Shown here: positions 13,830 to 27,700 of the stretch, piece after piece | Layout: the number at the start of each line of letters is the position of its first letter | Numbering within the stretch: the stretch's first letter is position 1 | Source of the DNA: Sympetrum striolatum | Taxonomy: Eukaryota; Arthropoda; Insecta; Odonata; Libellulidae | Reading direction: 5' to 3' | Length of the DNA: 64,000 nt | NCBI GenBank assembly: GCA_947579665.1 | Contig: OX388343.1 | Coordinates: forward strand, 100,259,657 to 100,323,656 | The notes under the pieces: model-generated | What the model was told of the DNA's origin: nothing | Databases searched by the model: none | The model's input: the letters and a program-made list of their open reading frames with translations, nothing else | Made by a program: the position numbers and the translations under genes

Positions 13830-13883
13830 ATCTCCCTAGCGATCCTTACGGACGGTGCTGCGTTAATTTTGGCCAGGAGTGTA
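13830..13883. mobile_element. Palindromic MITE, copy 2 (truncated)
   Basis: It holds only the centre (CCCTAGCGATCCTTACGG) and the right arm (GCTGCGTTAATTTTGGCCAG) ending in GTAC. The left arm is missing. Confidence 0.8.
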
Positions 13884-16800
13884 CCATTGATGTCTTCCGA
13901 AGATATGAGTCTCTTATAAGTTTCATATCACTTTCACTCGTCTTTCCACTAATGGCCTTCCCTCCAAATGATTTCTACAATGGCTGATTGGTTTATTAAT
14001 ACTTGGTCGATTAATTTTATTTTCATCATTCTTCAGTAGCACCAAATTTACTTCGCTCTCAAACTTTTATTCTCTGCTTTAGCCGAATTTCATGTTTACT
14101 GCTATCCAAGAGAACACTCCATACCATTTTTTTATAAAGTTCCTTTATGTCCACGTCCGTACCACTTGCTTTTCAAAAATTGTTTCCTCTACTAATAACG
14201 CCGTTTTCGCATAGACTATTTTATCTACTATTTCTTTCTTGCCACTTAAAGTTCTGGTAGTATCATTCACTATCGGTGGACTGAACTACTAGTCAAAAAG
14301 TTTTGTTATTTATGATGTAAGATGGAATTGTTTACCTAATAACACTGGTCAACAACATTTATGTTACAAAGTATATGATGGATGTTTTTAGAAAATTCCT
14401 TCAAAATGCTCAAGCTTGCTTGTACTTTAGAAGCTAATTCTTTTTTTACAGTGAAATAATTGCTGAAAATGGGTCAGATTACCTTCAAAAAACATTATCT
14501 ATGTACCTTTAGTACCAACTTCTTGCTACATCATCCCTACTTATAAATAATAGCGATGTGGAAAAATTGCCGAAAAATTGTGCCTAATCACTTAAAATCG
14601 TAAATATCCAAAAAGTTTAGGGTATATCGTAGAACTTTAAATTTTGAAAAAGAATATATTGCGATTGACGGGATAAAATATTCTTTCCGCCGCGGTTTTA
14701 ATTATATTGAAAATTAAGCTTTAGCGGATGTGCTCGACGCTATCGAATGTTAGGAGGGTTTGCCGTTCTTCACTCTGTCTCGTGTCTGCTTGGCTTACCC
14801 TTCAATCACGGGACCCTTTATTCAAATCCTGTGTTGAGTAATTCATGTAATCAATGGATTTTGAAGGGGTGGAGGGCCCTGGCTGGAAGACCCTTACTGG
14901 AGAGACCAAGGAAAAGATCTCCTATGACCTGCCAAACATGACTCTTCCTCAATCATTGCAAGATGTGTGTTTTCTCGAAAGAATGGGTGGTTCTCGTGGT
15001 GACTGAGATCCTTGATAGAAATTGCAATAAGACAACTCCGGATTTTGAGGGACTTTTAATGATTCAAATATCTGCGGAAATAATTCAGATCGTAGAAATG
15101 TATATATTTTACTTTTCAGAGTGTGAGTGCTTTTAGTGAAAGTTACATTATTTTATTTCTTTTATCAACGATATTCAAACAAATCCTCCTTTTAAGATTT
15201 CAATATCACGTTTTGTTTGATTATTTATAAAAAATAACTTGAGTGTCAATAAGCGGACGAGAATTATAGTTAAAGGTAATTTAAGGTTCTTATTTATGAA
15301 TCATACGTATTATTCCAAAATAATGTTAGTTATTTCCATGATCTTTATCAAATACCAAAATTGTTGACAACTTTTAGTAATCAATGAATATGTTGATATG
15401 AAATATCCTCTCTCCTTTTTGTTGGTTCTTCAAGTGAGATAATTGTCTAATGAAATAATCGGACAGAGGTCAGGAGGGCACACTAAGCAGGAGGGTGTAG
15501 CAGAATAGGGGTCTTTAGGTGTCGCACGAGTTCGGACGTTTTTTGGTATGAGGCAAGTTATACAATGGATCATAGAAATAGTGAAAACCTTAAGGCTTTA
15601 ATTTCTTCCTTTGATGGAACTCCCCTAGCAAAAATTTAATATGCGGCATAGATGTGCAATTACAGTGTTCCCTTTCCAACACATATAATCGTGTTGTGAC
15701 TTGCATTGCAGAATTGAGTTAATCATCTTAGTTTCTTAAGTAATGTACTAAGTGAATTCAAAAGAATGCCTCGCGCATGAGTAAATAGTGCTGATCATTT
15801 TCGTTATATTTGTGGAGAGATCACTCCGAAATCTCAAGAACGAACTCCTTTTGTGAAGAGGTGCTTTTACGTTTTACATTTACGTAAAAGTTATTTTAAG
15901 TAACGCAGGAAATCGGCAAAGAAATGTTTCAGATGTTTTCTTAACTTGAACTTGCTTTCATATTATTCATATTCTTTTACGTAGTGAAACTTTTTCAACC
16001 TTTCATATTCGTAATTAACGCCTTCTCTTGGGCACAAGTCGAGAAATAAGTAAATGAAAAAATAGGAAGTTCACTGTGTTTTTCTAGGTGGGGAATTTTT
16101 CTGGGCTCTTTTTGTTGTAAATTTGAGCTTTTACTATGAAAAGGTATTTTAAAACCAACAACTGTGTATTTTCTGCGGTGATGAAAACACAAACTCGAAT
16201 TTTATGAAAAAATTGTTTTTTTTATCCTTAGGTCCCGCCCGCGAACCTGCATAGAGGTAGAAATTTTATCTTGGTTTTTGATTCGTTATTATACCATAAT
16301 TAGAATAGGAGCAGTGCGCGTTTTTCTGCAAATAATTAATAAATATTGGAAAAATACGGAGTTTTTGGGTTTTTCCGGATTATCTGGAAAATCTGTGACC
16401 AATGGGCAGAAATCTTTTACATATTTATAAACAGAGTAAAATTTTTTATTAGGATAAGGTATCTTACCTCTTGCAACAGACAAATTTTAATTTTGTAAAT
16501 ATGTGTAATATAGTATAATATCTTCCCAGTAATACATTTATTCTTAAAAAAAAGAGATTAGAACTGTTGAGTTAAATTTATTAGGAAGGAAGTTCCCAAC
16601 TTACTTGCAGTTCTAACTTAGCATTTCTGAAAAATTTAAGATATTTTTGCATAAGGTGTGATTTTTTTCTTTAAATTTTACGAAAAAAATACCAAGATTT
16701 CATGCAACTCAAAGTGTTGAAAAAATAAAGACAAGTCAGGTTATAAAGGAATTAAGGGGGATTAAATCAGGTAAAACTGAAGACTAAGGCTTCACTTCTA

Positions 16801-17540
16801 ACAATTGCTCATCGTTCTTTTCCTTCCATCCTTATTTTCGCGTTTTCCTCGTGCAATGCTTTCTTCTCCACTTCTAATTTTACCCTTTTTATGGATTCAT
16901 TGCTCCCTGAGAATGTTTCATATCCTGCCTTTCCCTTAATAGAGGACACGGAAGAATGAAGCCCAATCGCACTTGCAGTGTAGAGTTCTTTGGGAAACAT
17001 CTTAATGGAAACGTGAAAAAGCTCAGATTATTTTGAAAGTTTCATTTTGGTTGGGTCGAAAAGGCCGTTGCAAAACGTTAAGGAAATATAGCTAAAACGA
17101 AGGAAGAAGAATTTCTCTGAAATTTTCTGCCTTTAAAATACTTTATTTAAAAAATATTTAACTCCTAACTAATGTATCTTGATGGATATAAATTTACGAC
17201 ATGTCCTTTCACTGGAGAGTAGTTTAGGTTCATTTTCATTCATTCTCTTGAATTCAGAATTGCTTTCATGGTTTCAGCTCATTCTTTTAAATTTGTGCGT
17301 AGCTGCACAAAATTTTAAATATTTTCTTTTGAAAGGACAGAGGTCGTTTATGGAAAGAGAGCGCCAAACAGGTGAATGCAGGGTTATGAATCGTCAATGG
17401 TACCTCGAAGAATAGACAATTTAGAAAGAACCACTCGCCCTCCCTTCCTACAAATCGTGGAGACCCCACATTCCACGTATCTGCAGACCAGAATCCGAAG
17501 AAAATCATGCAAAACCAGAGCGATTCTAAATTCAAAACGG
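13884..17540. other. Intergenic stretch upstream of the K2P gene
   Basis: No gene or repeat is recognised. A patch at 14740-15000 is less AT-rich and keeps a frame of 64 codons without known domains. 17540-17700 begins the GC-rich first-exon island of the K2P gene. Confidence 0.5.
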
Positions 17541-17699
17541 ACTCTCCGCGAAGCCACGCACGAGCCGAGTTTTTTCCGCTTTCTCCCAACGCACGCCGCA
17601 ACGCGTTCTCATGGGTGCTGCCATCTTTCGAAGAGAGCCTCAACTACCTCTGATGCACTCGCGGCATAACCCACCTCCCTTAAACGGAGAGCGCACGTC

Positions 17700-17735
17700 T
17701 ATTTATATTAGCAGTCTCCGCGTAGGTGGGAGGTG
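17700..17735 (+). promoter_or_regulatory. Candidate TATA-containing core promoter of the K2P gene
   Basis: TATTTATATTA stands alone in a GC-rich stretch about 200 bp upstream of the preferred start codon. If it is used, transcription would begin near 17730, which would exclude the upstream in-frame ATG at 17611. No initiator motif is obvious, so this is inference from position and composition. Confidence 0.35.
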
Positions 17736-17910
17736 GACCTGTCTGGATCGCGGAGGGAGATTGCGTCTCTGTAGCCAAATCACGCGAGCTGAAGAGACTG
17801 CGGCACCGGCGCCTCCCGGTCGACGAAAGGCGGCCGCATCGATTGGGGCGGGAGGAGGAGAGGAGGATTGGGGAGGGATATCCCAATCCTGCAGTCATAC
17901 CGCGCCAGTC

Positions 17911-18799
17911 ATGGCATCCACCGAGGACGCGATGGAGCTATCCGAGTCCCCGAAAGGAGGCGAGGGCCAAGAAGGGGAAGCAGCCGAAAACAAGATAGTG
18001 TCAGAGGTCATGGATGCGGAGGTAGAGGTCAGAAAGCCTCCGGAAAGGAAGGAGAGGGCAGCCAAGAGAGAAAAGGCGAAAGCTAAGAAGGAGGAAGCGA
18101 AGAAGGAAGGTGACGAGAACAGTGGCGAAGTTGAAGGTGCGAAGGTGGGGAGCGAAGCGAAGATGGTGGAACCCCCCGTTGATGACGGCGAGGATGTCGC
18201 AATGGCCGGGGAGGCGTTGACGGTCGACGGAGAGGAAGGGAGAAAGGTGAGGAGGAGGAAGGCGGCTTCGAAGGAAGGGGGAAGGAAGAGAACCAAAAGC
18301 CGCGACGAATCTAGGAAATCGGTGGAGGTCGCAGTGGTAGAGGCGCCGGTGCCCAAGGAAGAGAAGAAGGAGGGAAGGCTGAAGATTTGGTGGCAAGTCT
18401 GCAAAGATGTGACGTATCACTGGAGGACTTTTGGGTCCGAAGAGGTTAAGCAGAGAAGGAAGATCGCTTCGCAGAGAAATCGATGCGTGGGTTCCCTTAT
18501 GCTCATGATCATATACGTAGGGTTGGGGGCGATGATCTTCAGGTTCACGGAGGGGGCTTTCGAGGCGTTTTACAAGTGCGGAGTCAAAAGGGTGAAGAGG
18601 GATTTCGTGGATGGCCTCTGGTCGGATTCGAGAGCCCTGTCCGAGGACGAGTGGAAGTCGAGGGCGAGGAGGAGGTTGATGGAACTGGAGGGACAGCTAC
18701 AAACAGCCTACGAGGCAGGTGTCACGACGTATAGCGGTCGTAGAGCATGGAGCTTCCTGAATGCGGTCGTCTACTGTTTGACGGTTGTGACGACCATTG
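17911..18799 (+). CDS. K2P channel coding exon 1 (N-terminus, TM1, cap, pore loop 1)
   Basis: Encodes residues 1-296 plus one base of codon 297. A charged Lys/Glu/Ala-rich tail of about 190 residues precedes TM1 (CVGSLMLMIIYVGLGAMIF). The extracellular cap region and pore helix (WSFLNAVVYCLTVVTTIG) follow. The donor GTGAGT lies inside the filter glycine codon. The exon is far more GC-rich than its surroundings, as expected for a CpG-rich first exon. Conceptual translation past 18799 is intronic. Confidence 0.9.
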
Positions 18800-21700
18800 G
18801 TGAGTTGGAGAAATGGGAGGGTTGCATTCTTGAATGTTGACATCTCGCCAGGTTGCTCGCTTTGCCGGTTCAGGCTCGCCAAAAGAAAACAACTCTCATC
18901 CCGTGCGGGAGATGACTTGTCTGAGGGGAAATAGCGTTCAGATCCAGCTTACTTTCATTTAGCTTTGTTTTCGTGCAATTTTCATTCTAAGTGTCGCCGT
19001 AAAGTATGACTTTACTTTGGAATCTTTTATTGTGTTACCGGTTAATTATAAGATTTTTCTCTGCTTAATGATTGCCCTTGGCAACATTAAATTCATCTAA
19101 GAAAATTTCAGATTATAAGTTTCTTCTTAAAGTATTTTTACGAATCTCATTAAACAATATATTACTTATCTTGAAAAATATTCCTAAGCTAAATTACTCG
19201 CAGTGTAACAAACGTTCCACGTTTAGCAATCTATAAAATTTACTGTTAGTCTTTATTTTGAGGACAAAATATTTTATTTTCTTCATCTTAATTATACGGA
19301 TTTGCATTTTAATACTCTGATCATAAACAATGATTGCTTAGGATTTCGAAATACTTTAGACTCTATGCACATTTTAAAATTCCAAGCTAACATTTTTTTC
19401 GGAAAGCACTGATCGATGAACGACTCTAGTCGTACGTAAAATTTCCATATCTTATTTCTTCGGGTAAATATTTACAAAAATATTTGCAAACTGTCTTTAT
19501 TTATTGCTTTAACTTACTTTCGTGTTCTTGAAAACGACCTTAAGGTGTGTGATATAAACTTCTGAAAAAAAACATAATAAATTGATGTGGCGATATATTT
19601 CCTCTATAGCTACCACAATCCTTGAAAAATATTTGCTTTTGGAAAACGGAACTTGTTTACATAAGAAAGCCATGACATCAATAATTATAGTTTTATCTAA
19701 AGCATTGATTTAACAAGGAAATCTAACGTCGTTTTACATCACCCATTTAAGCGTCAACATATATCCATGATTCGATGAAGAATTCATACATCGAGGATCT
19801 TACCAAATAAGCTCATAATAAATCGTAGATCTTATATATTGAATATGATCTTATCATGATCTGCATAGAATATGTTATTAAACGGAACAGTTGTCTAACA
19901 CTTCTTCTTAAGGAATTCTTTTCAGGCGAGGGAAGTCTTTCCGATATTTTCGTCGATCATAAATTAAATAATAATCACTTGCATGGACTAGAATTATGCA
20001 ATTTTTCCTGATAGTAATATTGTTTTAAAAATGATTCTCCGAATAAATGGAGGAAATTCACATTTTTAGTTTCTCTCGACGATAAATAAATAAATCTTCA
20101 TTCGATCTTAAATAACATCCAATCAATTAAATGCAAGACTTTTTATGATTGCTCTCATGAAATTTTCACATGACAATTACGATGACCCTGTGATACCAAG
20201 CTTGAATATTTCTTGAGGCACTTATGTATAATGCTTTAGTTGTAATTCCGTATTATGCCAAATTCAAGTATTCTTCATTTTCGGTCCGATCGTTTCGAGT
20301 TGGCTATGAGTAATTTGTATCCCATTTATAATGATCGAAAATCATTCAGTGTTTCTATACTAATATTTCGGAAAGTATGTTTGTAATTTTTCATCGTAAA
20401 GCTAATAATTTAATGATTCTAGAGCATGGTGATCAGAACATGCCCCTTTGCTTGGCAACTCAGCTTCCGTAGCTTGTCATTTCTGGTCCAAAATCGGATA
20501 TATACATTTTGAACTAATTATTTACGTGCATTAATGCTAAAAAAGTTCAAACCTTAGAGATTTGGATAAAAATTAAAAGATTGACCTTTGATATTCTTGC
20601 TGACCTCAGTTGTTTATCATCTAGAAGGAAAAATCCAATCTCGAATTAATTTTCGTCATTAAAATAACTATTTGTACGTATTAAACACATTTGTTCATCG
20701 CTTTCCTTAGATTCCTCGCAATATTTTAAATTTTAATGGCCGCTATCAAGCCCAATCAAGTTCACATCTAAAATCTATTGCCATGAAACTGTTTTTCACA
20801 TGCTGATCGCTGTCAATGAATGCTCGCATACCATGATACTCAATCAAGTTTAGAGTAATGATATTCTTAGTGGATACAACCTGTTAAATATGCGATACTT
20901 GGTTTGTCTTCTCTTTTGGCTATTAAATTTAACAATGAGTAGAAATGTGGTAATCCGATTTGCTCAGTTCTCGCAGGATTATATCGATTTTCGAAATGGT
21001 ATTAGGCGCCTATTTCCCAAATGCAAACGTCTTCCGCTTGGTGACTTCTCTGCAAATCTTTTGGAAAGCATTCATTTCAACAATTTTCCTTTGCTCTGAA
21101 TTCTTTTACGGGTTAACTATTCTAGTCCTTTATATATCTGACTTACCTGCTTATAAATTAGTATGCTGAAGCTTATTGAGCATTTAAGTGGGTAAGTAAA
21201 CGCTAGAACTAATTAATTCAAAAAGAGGAAGATTAAAAACAAATAAGTTAATAAAAAGAACTTCATAGGCCACTAACTCCGAATATTGAATGCTCCTTGG
21301 AAGTGTTTTATCGTATGTCTAGCAGAAGTGCCCGTTGATTCTCAACGGGGATATTAAATTTCATGAATACCAGTATAACAACCTTAATCATAACACCTGC
21401 TTCAAAATTGTTGATAGATAGCGAATACCAGACTTTCCAATCCAATATACAAAGAAATTAAAGTTACAGTGAAGTCTACAAAGCCGCATCAACTCAATAT
21501 TCAATCTTATATACTTTGAATGAATAATTTTTTCAACTAAGACAATATAAAAATATATTCTTATATCGTATTAGGATAATCATTGCCACGTTTAAAGTTA
21601 CATTTTCATAATGGTAAAAGGGGACAAATGAATCAAACATTTAACATAAATGACAGAAATAAATTTCATATTACTCTTATAACCATTGATGAATATACTT

Positions 21701-24700
21701 TGCGGAAAGTAATGTATTACGGAGCTTAGTACTCGTATCTCAATCTTAAAATGTGAACCATAAACACGGAAAACAAATAACACAAAAGTAATCGCAATGC
21801 CAGAATAGAAACAAAGGCTAATAATAGAAGAATAGTAAATTAATATGAATTGGGAGCAATTAAAAAACAAACGAATACATCAATTTTTGCATTCTGCATA
21901 TAACAAAATTAAACCGATTTACCTTTCTGGTCAGTTATACGATGTTGAAGATTTGCTAGAACTTTACAACTCGCCGTTCAACTCTTTAAATATTACATAC
22001 ACCGAATCTGGGAAATCTTTACATTCTTCGCTAATTCTAAACACATAAAATAAATTACATCAACGCAAATAGATTACATCCAATATTTAATTCATAAGAT
22101 TATATTCAATACATCCGCAACTTATCAGGATATTTATATGCAACCAGGTGAATTGATCGAGAGAAATCAATTTTAAGTAAACCACAACTATAAAACTCAT
22201 TCATTTTACGAAAACGACGTTACATAATTTTGTTGAATATATAAAACTTGGATGCTACAGGCTCTTCAACAAAATTCGAATTTTTTTAAATTTTCGTATA
22301 TTTGTCCGAGAGATTCTTCTCAGGATATTGTAATTGCTAATATTTAAATCTCATAAATAATAATGTTTAAATCTCTTACTAATGAAGCCTATATCTTATT
22401 TATAGCATAATTTTTTCTGAGCATTCATTTTCCATGTCATCTTATGGAGTTTAGCATGAGCTCGGAATCAACAATTGCCTTGATCGTCAAAGGAATGAGT
22501 TGTTTATAACCTCAAAATTTCGATCAAATATTCACGTATTTAATCAAAATGTTCGAGATTTCAAATAGCAAACAGCATTATACGGCCAAAGTAAGAATAT
22601 TTATTTAATTTCCCTTCTTTTGGTGCTTGATTCGACTTCCTTCAACTATTATTTCTAATTTAGTTTTGCAAAATAAATGAACCCAACGAAAAAAATGAAC
22701 TTCACGTGTATTTCTTATGCAAACTCTTTTACTCTTCTGGGTTCGAACCGTGGACTTTAGGCAAATTTAATGTACCACTTGATCATTGCCGAGAAGACTT
22801 TTAATTATGTAAAAAGTTTGAACATTGTATGACTGACATTGTATCTGGTTTTTGAGATTATCTGGAACATACATACGTACACACATACATCCATTTTTTA
22901 TAGATACACTAGCTGAGGCGCCCGTTGATTCTCAACGGGGAGAGTAGAAGTAGGATTAAATATAGTAATCCTTTTATATAGAAGATAATCTAACATCTCT
23001 CACTTTAGCTTGGTTACATGGGACAGGTTACCGTAAAATGAAACTTTTCCGTGAAAATCCCAATATTTTACGCTCTCATAATATGTTGCCGAAATCTATT
23101 CATTTGGTCATAAAAATATTAATTTTCATAGAATATGTCTATCAAACTTATCTCAGGTTGATAACAATGATTCCTCTTAATTTTAATTTGCAATTTAAAT
23201 AGATCCCACGAGTAATAACTTACATGCAGTTCTTAAGGAAATCATTGAACTCGTCAGGGATAGTAACGGCGGCCAATGTATCCTAAAAAATAGCCTTATC
23301 ATCTGAGGGGAGTGTGAAATACTTGAATTATTGCAAGTTATGCATCTTCTGGCTTTCGGCTTTTAAGCGAATATTCTTGCTTATTAACCCCGACTGAACT
23401 ATCGCTTGGTTCACGAAAGGGATATTAATATTGATAACTACCATACTAATTACGGTTGAGATATTGATAAGACGCGTTATTAATTTGTGTAGAGCTAGGA
23501 AATCTTTACGATTATCCTTAACTCCATTTTCGTTAATCGCTAATTTTACATAGATGCAAATAGATTAGGTCTAATACTTAATTTAGAAGATTATATTGAT
23601 AGCAATCGCAACTTACCAGGTTATTAATTCGAATTCAGTTGAATTGATAGCGAGAAAGTAATGTCTATCAACGCACTATAAAACCGTTTTACTTAACGTG
23701 AATTCACTAAAAAGTTACGTTGCTTTAAAAAATATTCGGTTGCTACAGACGCTGAAACGAAATTTGAATTATTTTTTTAAATGTTTGCATATGTTTTCGC
23801 GAGATTCTTCGCAGGATGTTGTTCGTATCTTCAAAAACTTAAATCTCATATAATATCTTCTTTCTCATTTACTCTATCTCTTATTTTCAGGATTCATTTA
23901 AACTGGTCATTGATTCTCCATGCCTTCTAATGGATGTTATGAGCTCGGAATTTACAATCGCTTGGGCGTCAAGGGGAATGGTTGTTCACAACATAGAAAT
24001 TTTGACAATATTTTCGTATATATTATCAATATTCTCGCGATTTCGAATAGTAAACGATATTCTACGACAAAAATATGACTCTTAATTCAATTACCCTTCT
24101 TTTGATGCTAGTTTTGACTTCCTGCTACTATTTTTTCTAATTTTAATTTTCAGATTAAGGAAAGCCTGCAAAGACAAAAATGGAGTTTACATCTTATGCA
24201 AAATTGTTTACTCGTCTGGAGTCAAACCGTGGACATTAGGCAAATTGAAGGTACCACTTGATCATCGCCGGGAAGACTTTTAATTATGTAAAAATTTTGA
24301 ACATTGTGCAACATTTGGTTTTCGAGATTTTCTGGAACATACACATATACATACATACATATATACTAGAGGTCTGCATGGGCCGAAAATTTAAGCCCAA
24401 GCCCGGCCCGTTCGTCGTTGAGCCCGACCCGGGCTGTTGATGATGAACATTGATACTAATTTTCGTTCTCAAGCCCGACCCGAGCCCGAACTTTCCATAA
24501 ATCGCCCTGTAATAAATTGTTGTGAATTGTGAACAAATATGTTTTTTCAACCATTCACGAAGACTGAGCATTTTGTTTAAGCATTGCGTTACAACTTTAA
24601 GAGGATTTTTCTGCTATGCAAGAAACTAACACTCTTTAAGAACGAATAATTCTCTCCTTCCCGAATTATCCATGGGCCCGAGCCCGATCGACTGCCTGCT

Positions 24701-27700
24701 TACCCGGCCCGAGCCCGGCCCATGTAGACTTCTAATACATATATACATACATCCATTTTTATAGATACATAAGATAAGATTGAAAATCGTTGCGGAAATA
24801 TTTCAATTTTCCTTCAAACCAAAGGCTTTTTATTTTTTCATCAATTCCAATGCTTATTAAAGCTAATGTTTACGCGAACTTTGAGTTAATGATGTGAATT
24901 TGCGGAGAGGGTTAATGATTGAGAAGCGTTTGCCTAAATTACACTTTTCTTGGGCCTTCTTTTATAAATTGTCGAAGAAAATTGAAAAAAGAAACATCAT
25001 TTGAAATCTTCCTAATATTTTGTGATACTACTGGCTCCTCAAGGGGAGCATTTGTTGAAGAATAAATCAATTTTATTTCTAAACCTTATTTCTTACTTTA
25101 TCTATTACTTACTTTGAGCTCCTTTGTAATTTCTCCCCATTAATGTAAGGTACATTCTAAGGTATTCTCAAGGTAAATATGTACACTCCTGGCCAAAATT
25201 AACGCAGCACCTCTCTAGCGATCCTTACGGCCGGTGCTGCGTTAATTTTGGCCAGGACTGTACATTGAGAATATGCGAGCGTGAAAATTATACGTGCATA
25301 CCTTTATAGGTATGGATAGAGAACAAGAAATACTTCTATGTAATATTATAATGAAATATGACAGTTCCGAGTAAAAATTGAAAAATAATTTATGATTAAT
25401 ATGCAGAATTATGATATAATTAATAATAATTTTCCCCACTGATTTTTCATTGAAAGATTGAGTTACTACGGTAGTCCTATACGCTAACCTTCGATATTGT
25501 CCCAAGTTTAAATAATAAATTGTAACATAATTGTATTCTGATTACCTACCTCTCGTGAATCTTCTCCCAAGAGATTTAATTGTGTACTAGTAATTAGCTC
25601 AGTTACATCTTTATCGTCTCTTATTGCAAAGTAACTGAACCTGTTACCGGCCTTATTATCTAATAGATTATATCCTAGGTTTTCAATAATAACCCTTGTA
25701 TTGTTCTTATAGAAAAATTTTGGGTACCAAGAATAAATTCGATGGGCCATCATGGACCACTCATTGAAGTGCATTTCTTGCCACATGTAATTTAATTTTA
25801 CTTCAGTGTATCCTCAAGTATAAATTTGTCACCATCTGAAATAGATTTTGAAAAGTCTGATGGTGGATTTTACGAATAATTCAGACATTAATCATAGATT
25901 TTGGTTCGTCAATGTTAGTTCTTTCAGTCGACAACGTATATTCGGAAACAGCGATAAAATCCGTTCTTACGAAAATAATAAAATTGCGAATGTTCATAAA
26001 AGCTAAGGAATACATTCTTAAAAATATTTAGTAGTTAATTGAAAATTGGTCAAACTTACTTAGTATTATTAAAGAGCAGTAGAATAATTCGAATGCTATG
26101 GATATTTTCACGCATTATAATTTTAGGTATAAAATTTCATGCCCATGTTTTCCCATTCTTAAGAAAATGAAAAATTACATTAATTGTATATAAAACTTTA
26201 AGTTGTTATATAGAAAAACTGTTCATCCTAAATGTATACTTAGTAATTGTTTCATTTAGAGATCCAATTAAAATTTCCAGCTTAGTAGTAGTATTTAGTA
26301 CTCTGTAGTGTATTTCTCCGTATCACCTTATGCCATTCGCGATATCGATATCCATCCCGGATAGTGGATAGTACTTAGGGTGCAAAAGAACCATCTGCTT
26401 TCTCCACAAAATAAGCCTGCTTTAGGTCCCTCATAACTTCGGTTTTCCTGAAAGTTGGTATTATTATTAATAAAAATTCATTTATTTAGAAATTTCTGTT
26501 GGTTTAATATTCACCTGTTAAATGGTATGTACTTAAGTTTAGGATCTTCTCGTTTCTTTGATTAAATCATCTTTAATCACTCAATAGACAATGATATTTG
26601 GAATCTTGAGCCAAGAAAGGACTATTGGTGTTTAGATTCCAAGATAGCGTTCGTATTCCAAGGAGAATTTACTCAATTTTTACCTTCTGATTCCAAATTG
26701 TTAGAATTCGGAGGTTTTCAGATTCCTGGGGCAAAACTGTGCTCATTTAAAAATTTTCAGCATAATTACATGCTTTATTTTAATCTTTACATATCATATG
26801 CTCGTATTTGACGCCCTTCCTTGGCAATTATGGCGCAGCGACGTAATCTAAGAGCCCATGGTAATTTTATTTTCGTCTAGCGATGCAAAAATAAAACAAA
26901 ATTACAATGTTTATCAATGTTTCACCTTACATAATTTTCTTATGCGATGATTTACTATCAGCCAACCCTTATTTTCGATCGAAACATTTGAAATTTCACG
27001 ATAAAAACATTTTTATCATTCTTCAACACTGCATCAACTGATTTGTGTCGCACCTATAGCCTCCGAGGTGGAGATTCAAATATCCAAATTGATCTACGCC
27101 TCTGGTAAAGCCTTTAAGATAGAAATCCCTCATATAATACCTGTTCCTACAAACTTTTTGATGCGCATTCGATCGCATCTATGTGAAATTTTGATGAATT
27201 AAAAGTGTTTTGGAATAAGTTTTGTGTAATTTTTGGACTTCTATTGAAGTTTTATTTTATTTATATTTCATTACAAATAATGATATCTTGTTCTACATTA
27301 CCTCAGTATCAGAAACATTAAATAATAATATCTGTTGCCACAAAGATTTATCTCTAATACAATTTATGGTTTTGTTGTAGTATAGAGGAAAAGGTGTTAA
27401 AATATAGGAGATCCTGCAGACTCGTGGTTAGGAGTCTAGATAAGATAGCAGTGAGCAGTTAGAACCTTTTTTTCAAGTAGCATGGATGCAGACTTGGTTA
27501 TTGTATGAATTAGTGCTTGTTCTGGTCTTCAAACTTTTGGCAGGATTGAGGAACTGTTTTCTTCTCATGTCCTTATGGTTAGTTTAAAATAATTTCACAG
27601 TGATATCAGGAAAGCAGAAATCCTAAGCTAATTATAGAAGCATGCCTTAGGTTGCGTACACCTTTAGGTCACTTGTGATAGTGGCCACCTTGCTTTGGTG

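Noticed and set aside
14747..14941. 64-codon frame with a few hydrophobic stretches
   Set aside because: No family resemblance and no gene context.
17611..17910. N-terminal extension of the K2P channel from the ATG at 17611
   Set aside because: The context is poor (C at -3), a TATA-like sequence lies downstream at 17700, and the translated stretch has no channel-like or conserved features.
17895..18420. Long - strand frames of 139 and 169 codons
   Set aside because: They are antisense shadows of the GC-rich Lys/Glu-coding exon 1 of the K2P channel and are Ser/Pro/Leu-rich by reverse complementarity.
24258..24571. Short frames rich in Pro/Gly
   Set aside because: They arise from the GGCCCG-rich interior of the nested hAT-like element.
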